DNA from: Neolewinella aurantiaca
GTDB lineage: Bacteria > Bacteroidota > Bacteroidia > Chitinophagales > Saprospiraceae
Assembly: GCF_008014675.1 (NCBI RefSeq)
Contig: NZ_VOXD01000001.1
Location: forward strand, 186,001 to 250,000
Direction: 5' to 3'
DNA: 64,000 nt
Shown here: in pieces, positions 60,737 through 64,000 of the stretch
Layout: every line of letters starts with the position of its first letter
Numbering within the stretch: the first letter of the stretch is position 1
Made by a program: the position numbers and the translations under genes
The notes under the pieces: model-generated
Seen by the model: the letters and a program-made list of their open reading frames with translations, nothing else
The model's database searches: none
What the model was told of the DNA's origin: nothing

Positions 60737-61612
60737 TCAGCTACGGCTGATACGGAGATATTCGATGGGCTTAGCCCCAAATCCCTGAAAAAACAAGGCT
60801 ACCCCCGGCAGGTCTGATCCTTCGAAATCGAGGATGGTGTCAGTACCAGCATAAGCCCGGATGATGCCGTCCAGGAGGCGGGGCATGCCGTGCAGGCCAA
60901 ATCCAGCATGGCTGCTGGCCGCCAATAGGTTAAAGATCCGGTTGCCGTGATGTACCAGCACCAGCGCTGCTATAGTTTTTCCCTCATCATCGGTTAGGTG
61001 ATAGCATTGTCCGGTTTTTTGGGTGATAATATGTCTGGTAAGTTGTTTCAATGCGCTATAGTCGGTCCTGCTTAAGTTGGCTTTGGTTCCGGTATGTTCC
61101 TGAAAGAAGGAAAGGAATTCGGCAATGGGCCATTCCGCCAGCGTTGTAACGGGGGAGTCTCTTAGTTTTCGGCGGAGGTCTCTGCGGTAACCGCGGGCAA
61201 TAATCGGGTAAGGAGGATTTAGATCCAGTTCATGATTTGTCCGGGGAGTAGAAACCCAGTTCTTAAGTACTCTGGTTGCTGGCCAGGGTGGATAGATAGC
61301 CAGCTTACGCACATGGTAATACTTCGGGATTGCATTGAGTAGAAGATCGAGATCCCCGGCTTGTAAATCCCCGAAGACCCCCTGGTGCTGGGTAAAGGGC
61401 GCTCCGTTGATTAGTTTGAAAGGGCCGATGCTGTTGCGGTGCGGCAGGGGCATCACGGCCCGGTAATCATCGAGTACCAAGCCAGACCAACGTTGGTTGG
61501 TAACTGCATCCAGCCACCAACTGAGCCCGTAGGGAGCGCTGCGAACTGCCCGGTCCCACCGTTGGAGGTTGAGGTCGTTGCGTGAGAGCAGTTTTACTAG
61601 AGTAGGTTTCAT
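60737..61612 (-). CDS. FemAB/GNAT-like acyltransferase, paralogue 2
   Basis: Cytoplasmic protein of 291 aa with the look of a GNAT/FemAB-type transferase. It begins NLQRWDRAVRSAPYGLSWWLDAVTNQRWSGLVLDDYRAVMPLP, has ELDLNPPYPIIARGYRRDLRRKLRD mid-way, a core strand CYHLTDDEGKTIAALVLVHHGNRIFNLLAASSHAGFG (the usual acetyl-CoA-site region), and the end LDFEGSDLPGVALFFQGFGAKPIEYL. It is a clear paralogue of the next gene upstream (61609): the same landmarks in the same order. The start codon overlaps the stop of the upstream gene by 4 nt (ATGA), so the two are translationally coupled. Substrate unknown; aminoacyl or acyl transfer to peptidoglycan, lipid or a sugar are all possible. Confidence 0.82.
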   Translation of the reverse strand: MKPTLVKLLSRNDLNLQRWDRAVRSAPYGLSWWLDAVTNQRWSGLVLDDYRAVMPLPHRNSIGPFKLINGAPFTQHQGVFGDLQAGDLDLLLNAIPKYYHVRKLAIYPPWPATRVLKNWVSTPRTNHELDLNPPYPIIARGYRRDLRRKLRDSPVTTLAEWPIAEFLSFFQEHTGTKANLSRTDYSALKQLTRHIITQKTGQCYHLTDDEGKTIAALVLVHHGNRIFNLLAASSHAGFGLHGMPRLLDGIIRAYAGTDTILDFEGSDLPGVALFFQGFGAKPIEYLRISRS

Positions 61613-62499
61613 TGAACGGTAAGGTATGGCCGTCTTTCCGGACCGAAGTAGCTAAAGAACCGGGCGACTCCGGGAATGTCAGACCCCTCAAAATCGAGAT
61701 AGTTGCCCGGGCCACGGTGACGTTTTATGATTTCGTCGATAAGGAGCGCCATTCCCTCGCGTTCGTAACCGAGAGCGGTGGAGACTGGCATCAGGTTAAT
61801 GATGCGGCCGTTGTGGTTTGGAAAGAAGCCCGTAGCCAGCAGTTCGCCCGTTTCGCTTTGCAGTTGGTAGCAGTGGCCGGCATTGTGGTTCATGGCGGCG
61901 TGGATAAGGGCGCGGGCGCAGGTGAAGTGTTTCGCTTTAAGCCCGGCTTTAGGGCCTATCTTGTCCTGATAACAGGCAACCACAAGTTCCGCGTCGGCTG
62001 GCAGTAAAACCGCCGGGCTGTGCTTCCTGATTTTGCGGCGCAGGCTTTTGTGGTAGCCCGTCCGGATGGTGTCGAAGTCGGGGCTGAGATCGAGTACGAA
62101 GTTAGTCCTGAGGCTCGTAGTGTACGGAGGGGGAACATCGGCCGCAACCACGTTTTCGGTAAGTGGCAGGACGAATGAATTCAATCCGGAGGGTAAGTTG
62201 CCAAAAACATCGGGCACATCTCCGGGGAGCAGGTTCCCGAAGGGGCCGCATTGTTGCGTGAACGGCGGTCTTTGCACCTGCGGTCGCGCCTGGCTACTGA
62301 ACGGGCGGCGCAAAGAAAAAGGCTCGCGGGGAAGGGCCATTACGGCCCGGTAGTCATCAAAAACCAAACCGTCCCATCTGCCCGGACAAACAGCATCGAG
62401 CCACCACGAAAAACCATACGGAAGATAGGTCGGATCATCCGCCACCGCTTTATTCCAGCGTATGGTGTCTATTTCTCCATACTTGAGGTAGCTTACCAT
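61609..62499 (-). CDS. FemAB/GNAT-like acyltransferase, paralogue 1
   Basis: Upstream member of the tandem pair, 296 aa. Seen: EIDTIRWNKAVADDPTYLPYGFSWWLDAVCPGRWDGLVFDDYRAVMALP, LDLSPDFDTIRTGYHKSLRRKIRK, CYQLQSETGELLATGFFPNHNGRIINLMPVSTALGYE and the close LDFEGSDIPGVARFFSYFGPERRPYL. The central and terminal motifs match the downstream paralogue, so the pair arose by duplication; about one third of the aligned residues differ even in the motifs, so the event is not recent. Two 18-bp repeats fall inside this gene but not in its twin, at places where the twin differs. No signal peptide. Confidence 0.82.
   Translation of the reverse strand: MVSYLKYGEIDTIRWNKAVADDPTYLPYGFSWWLDAVCPGRWDGLVFDDYRAVMALPREPFSLRRPFSSQARPQVQRPPFTQQCGPFGNLLPGDVPDVFGNLPSGLNSFVLPLTENVVAADVPPPYTTSLRTNFVLDLSPDFDTIRTGYHKSLRRKIRKHSPAVLLPADAELVVACYQDKIGPKAGLKAKHFTCARALIHAAMNHNAGHCYQLQSETGELLATGFFPNHNGRIINLMPVSTALGYEREGMALLIDEIIKRHRGPGNYLDFEGSDIPGVARFFSYFGPERRPYLTVQ
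61909..61926 (+). repeat. 18-bp dispersed repeat, copy 19 (in gene)
   Basis: GGCGCGGGCGCAGGTGAA, one mismatch; antisense in paralogue 1, encoding F-T-C-A-R-A. Confidence 0.75.
62273..62290 (-). repeat. 18-bp dispersed repeat, copy 20 (in gene)
   Basis: GGCGCGACCGCAGGTGCA on the - strand, exact; sense in paralogue 1, encoding A-R-P-Q-V-Q in an insert the twin lacks. Confidence 0.85.
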
Positions 62500-62655
62500 C
62501 TTGGGGGTCTGTAATGCTGTATTCCGCCAGCTGCGGTACCAATGTCTGTTGCAGCCTTGTCCCTTGCCTTCCAGGGATTAAGTGACCAGGGAGTGGTGCA
62601 ACCCTGCCGGTCACATTGATCGGGGCAGCACCGGCCCGCTGCGAAATACTGGCAG

Positions 62656-63075
62656 CTATTCGGCAGCCAGGGCTTTACTTACATACTCGCGGTAGCGTAC
62701 CTGCCGGTATTCCCGCCACTTCTCATAGTTCTTAGGAAACTTATTGAGCTCTCCCTTAAAGGTCTGGAATGGACGCGGACGTTTGAGGGCGTAGGTGAGG
62801 GCTTGCCACAGTTCCTGATTACGTACGCGATCGGTGAAGTCTTTCATCACCTGAATAGCGTCTGGAGTGGGCATTCTCTCGATGTGAATATAAGCGTCGG
62901 GATCGGTGGAAATATCCTGCATTATAGCTTCGAAAACTTCCGGATCGGCACGAACGTTACGCTCCGGGTCATCGGCAATCAGCATCCGTCCGTGTTCGCG
63001 GTGGATGTAGACTTCCATTCCCCGGCGAATAGCGGTAGCGGCTTCGTTGATTTCGGCGTCACTTAATTGGGCCAT
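62656..63075 (-). CDS. UPF0158 family protein
   Basis: Cytoplasmic protein of 139 aa of the UPF0158 family (function unknown). Seen: the start LSDAEINEAATAIRRGMEVYIHREHGRMLI, the acidic middle AIMQDISTDPDAYIHIERMPTPDAIQVMKDF, then LWQALTYALKRPRPFQTFKGELN and WREYRQVRYREYVSKAL. The hallmark RPFxxFKxxL-type motif near the C-terminus is clear. Length is normal. It has no close partner gene. A CATATTTG sequence about 97 nt upstream (- strand, 63173-63180) could be a -7 box. Confidence 0.88.
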   Translation of the reverse strand: MAQLSDAEINEAATAIRRGMEVYIHREHGRMLIADDPERNVRADPEVFEAIMQDISTDPDAYIHIERMPTPDAIQVMKDFTDRVRNQELWQALTYALKRPRPFQTFKGELNKFPKNYEKWREYRQVRYREYVSKALAAE

Positions 63076-63596
63076 TTTGGTTTTTGTTTAATGCTTTACG
63101 GGTAGTCGTTGTTTATGAGGATTGGGCACTCCGAAACAAGTCCGGATGCCAACGGGAGTCAGATGGCTTGCGCAAATATGCGTTCGTTTTGACCAACTGC
63201 CAAGTTCCGGGCCAATCCGTCCTGATATTTTTCTGCATTGTTACCTTACTCAAAGCAGTGAATTGCAAATATGGGGACTTTTACCTTAGAAAGGTTCGAA
63301 TTGGCCGTGATGACGCTGCACGCCATTTTTATTGTCGGTTACGGCTTTACAGTGCCAAAGTCAGTAAATCTGAATCAGTTGTTCCCCAACTTGCCCGCTC
63401 TGAGGCCGGAGACACCCTCTGCGCTGCCGCACAGGGATATAAAATTCTCAGATCCGGCGGATCGGAATTACAACAGGAATAGTATCAGGCAGGGTTTTGC
63501 AAGCAGGGGTTGTAACAGGAGGGAGTTGATAAAAACGCTACGCGTTTTATGTTGCAACTGCCAGTCTGTTTTAGCATCGCACTACACGCCCTGGTT
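63076..63596. other. Intergenic, little seen
   Basis: About 520 bp. Open frames at 63084 and 63271 do not read as proteins. There is a TTG-N16/17-TACCTTAG promoter-like sequence on the + strand (63255-63290) with no clear gene downstream. Confidence 0.5.
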
Positions 63597-64000
63597 TTAG
63601 TAGCCCAATATCTGCAGCATGCTCTCAGCGGTCTGCTTGGGGTGCAGAACCCGGTCTACAAGGTTTCCTTCTTCGTCGAGGTCGATGATGATGTGCTGAG
63701 GACTGGGGATCATACAGTGCTTGATGCCTCCGTAGCCGGATATATTGTCCTGGTAAGCACCGGTATGGAAGAAGCCGAGGTAGAGCTTCTCTTCGTCGGT
63801 TTCTTTGTTTACGGGCAGGTAAACCTGGCTTTCGTGAATTTCAGAGTTGTAGTAATCCGAGTTGTCGCAGCTTAGTCCTCCGATGTTGACACGGTGGTAG
63901 TTGTTGTCCCATTTGTTGATGGGCAGTAAAATGAAACGCTCACCGATGCCCCAGGCATCGGGTAGGGTAGTCATCAGGGAGTTGTCGATCATGTACCACA
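63597..64000 (-). CDS. Arginine decarboxylase-like, C-terminal part
   Basis: The last 134 codons or so of a PLP-dependent decarboxylase; the rest lies beyond the window (the frame is open at 64000). Seen: WYMIDNSLMTTLPDAWGIGERFILLPINKWD, the active-site loop GLSCDNSDYYNSE (the C-D-S-x-D-type motif of fold III decarboxylases, where Cys and Asp reach the second active site of the dimer), LGFFHTGAYQDNISGYGGIKHCMIPSPQHII and the end LQILGY. The pattern fits biosynthetic arginine decarboxylases of Bacteroidota, which make agmatine on the way to putrescine; diaminopimelate decarboxylase is less likely. It would feed the carboxyspermidine synthase at 3114. Confidence 0.8.
   Translation of the reverse strand, partial: WYMIDNSLMTTLPDAWGIGERFILLPINKWDNNYHRVNIGGLSCDNSDYYNSEIHESQVYLPVNKETDEEKLYLGFFHTGAYQDNISGYGGIKHCMIPSPQHIIIDLDEEGNLVDRVLHPKQTAESMLQILGY

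Noticed and set aside
63084-63600. Overlapping + strand ORFs of 109 and 132 codons
   Set aside because: No recognisable protein pattern, overlapping frames, and no clear neighbour relation.
1-64000. Defence island, prophage, insertion sequence or CRISPR system
   Set aside because: No integrase, transposase, Cas, restriction-modification or phage structural gene is visible; the lone PD-(D/E)XK-like gene has no partner.

Overview
The window reads as a chromosomal segment of a Bacteroidota bacterium, most likely a marine or soil Saprospiria/Lewinella-type organism. The evidence is: Bacteroidota -7 promoter boxes (TAnnTTTG, with -33 TTG at the tRNA gene); a lack of obvious Shine-Dalgarno sites; type IX secretion (T9SS) C-terminal sorting domains on five proteins; a hybrid two-component regulator; a TonB-dependent receptor; and the carboxynorspermidine route of polyamine synthesis. 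I see no phage, insertion sequence, CRISPR array or rRNA. The only RNA gene I can support is one tRNA-Leu(UAA).

Layout. 0-5.3 kb: lipoprotein sulfatase, small DMT transporter, TerB-like protein, carboxynorspermidine synthase, patatin-like lipase. 5.8-20.6 kb: housekeeping and accessory genes: two DEAD-box helicases, a PD-(D/E)XK-like protein, an Lrp/AsnC regulator, a DUF5713-like protein, an amidohydrolase lipoprotein, a MazG-like pyrophosphohydrolase, Pcm, an orphan membrane protein, RidA, an RlpA/SPOR protein, a lipoprotein pyrophosphatase, a D-amino-acid-oxidase-like flavoprotein and a serine hydrolase. 21.1-38.9 kb: a polysaccharide-utilisation-like locus with all genes on the + strand. 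It runs hybrid sensor, TonB receptor, secreted beta-helix protein, GH88, GH2, second secreted beta-helix protein, CE4-like deacetylase and a secreted three-module protein. The gene set suggests sensing, import and stepwise breakdown of a uronic-acid-containing polysaccharide. 39-56.5 kb: tRNA-Leu, a lipoprotein, a secreted YCF48/BNR-like propeller protein, a Pif1/RecD-like helicase, a 2.1-kilo-residue secreted M43 protease, a secreted CotH-like protein, a small membrane protein, an M14 peptidase and Ssb. 57-64 kb: a PA14 lipoprotein followed by a beta-propeller/cupredoxin fusion, two tandem acyltransferase-like paralogues, a UPF0158 protein and the C-terminus of an arginine decarboxylase-like enzyme cut by the window end.

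The most striking non-genic signal is a dispersed 18-bp sequence, GGCGC-N3-CGCAGGTGCA. Eleven copies match all 15 fixed positions and nine more match with a few changes, in both orientations. Twelve copies are intergenic, often just after stop codons. Eight lie inside genes, where they are read in at least four different frames, so the DNA rather than the peptide is conserved. Several intergenic copies share a further GGGAANGTT downstream. Two copies face each other 84 bp apart, just downstream of a near copy of the tRNA promoter, and would give a long RNA hairpin. Other non-coding signals are a roughly 90-bp palindromic element in two inverted copies, a separate 105-bp palindrome, a nested AT-rich 50-bp palindrome upstream of ssb, and a set of genes whose -7 box lies only 4-6 nt before the start codon, which suggests leaderless mRNAs.
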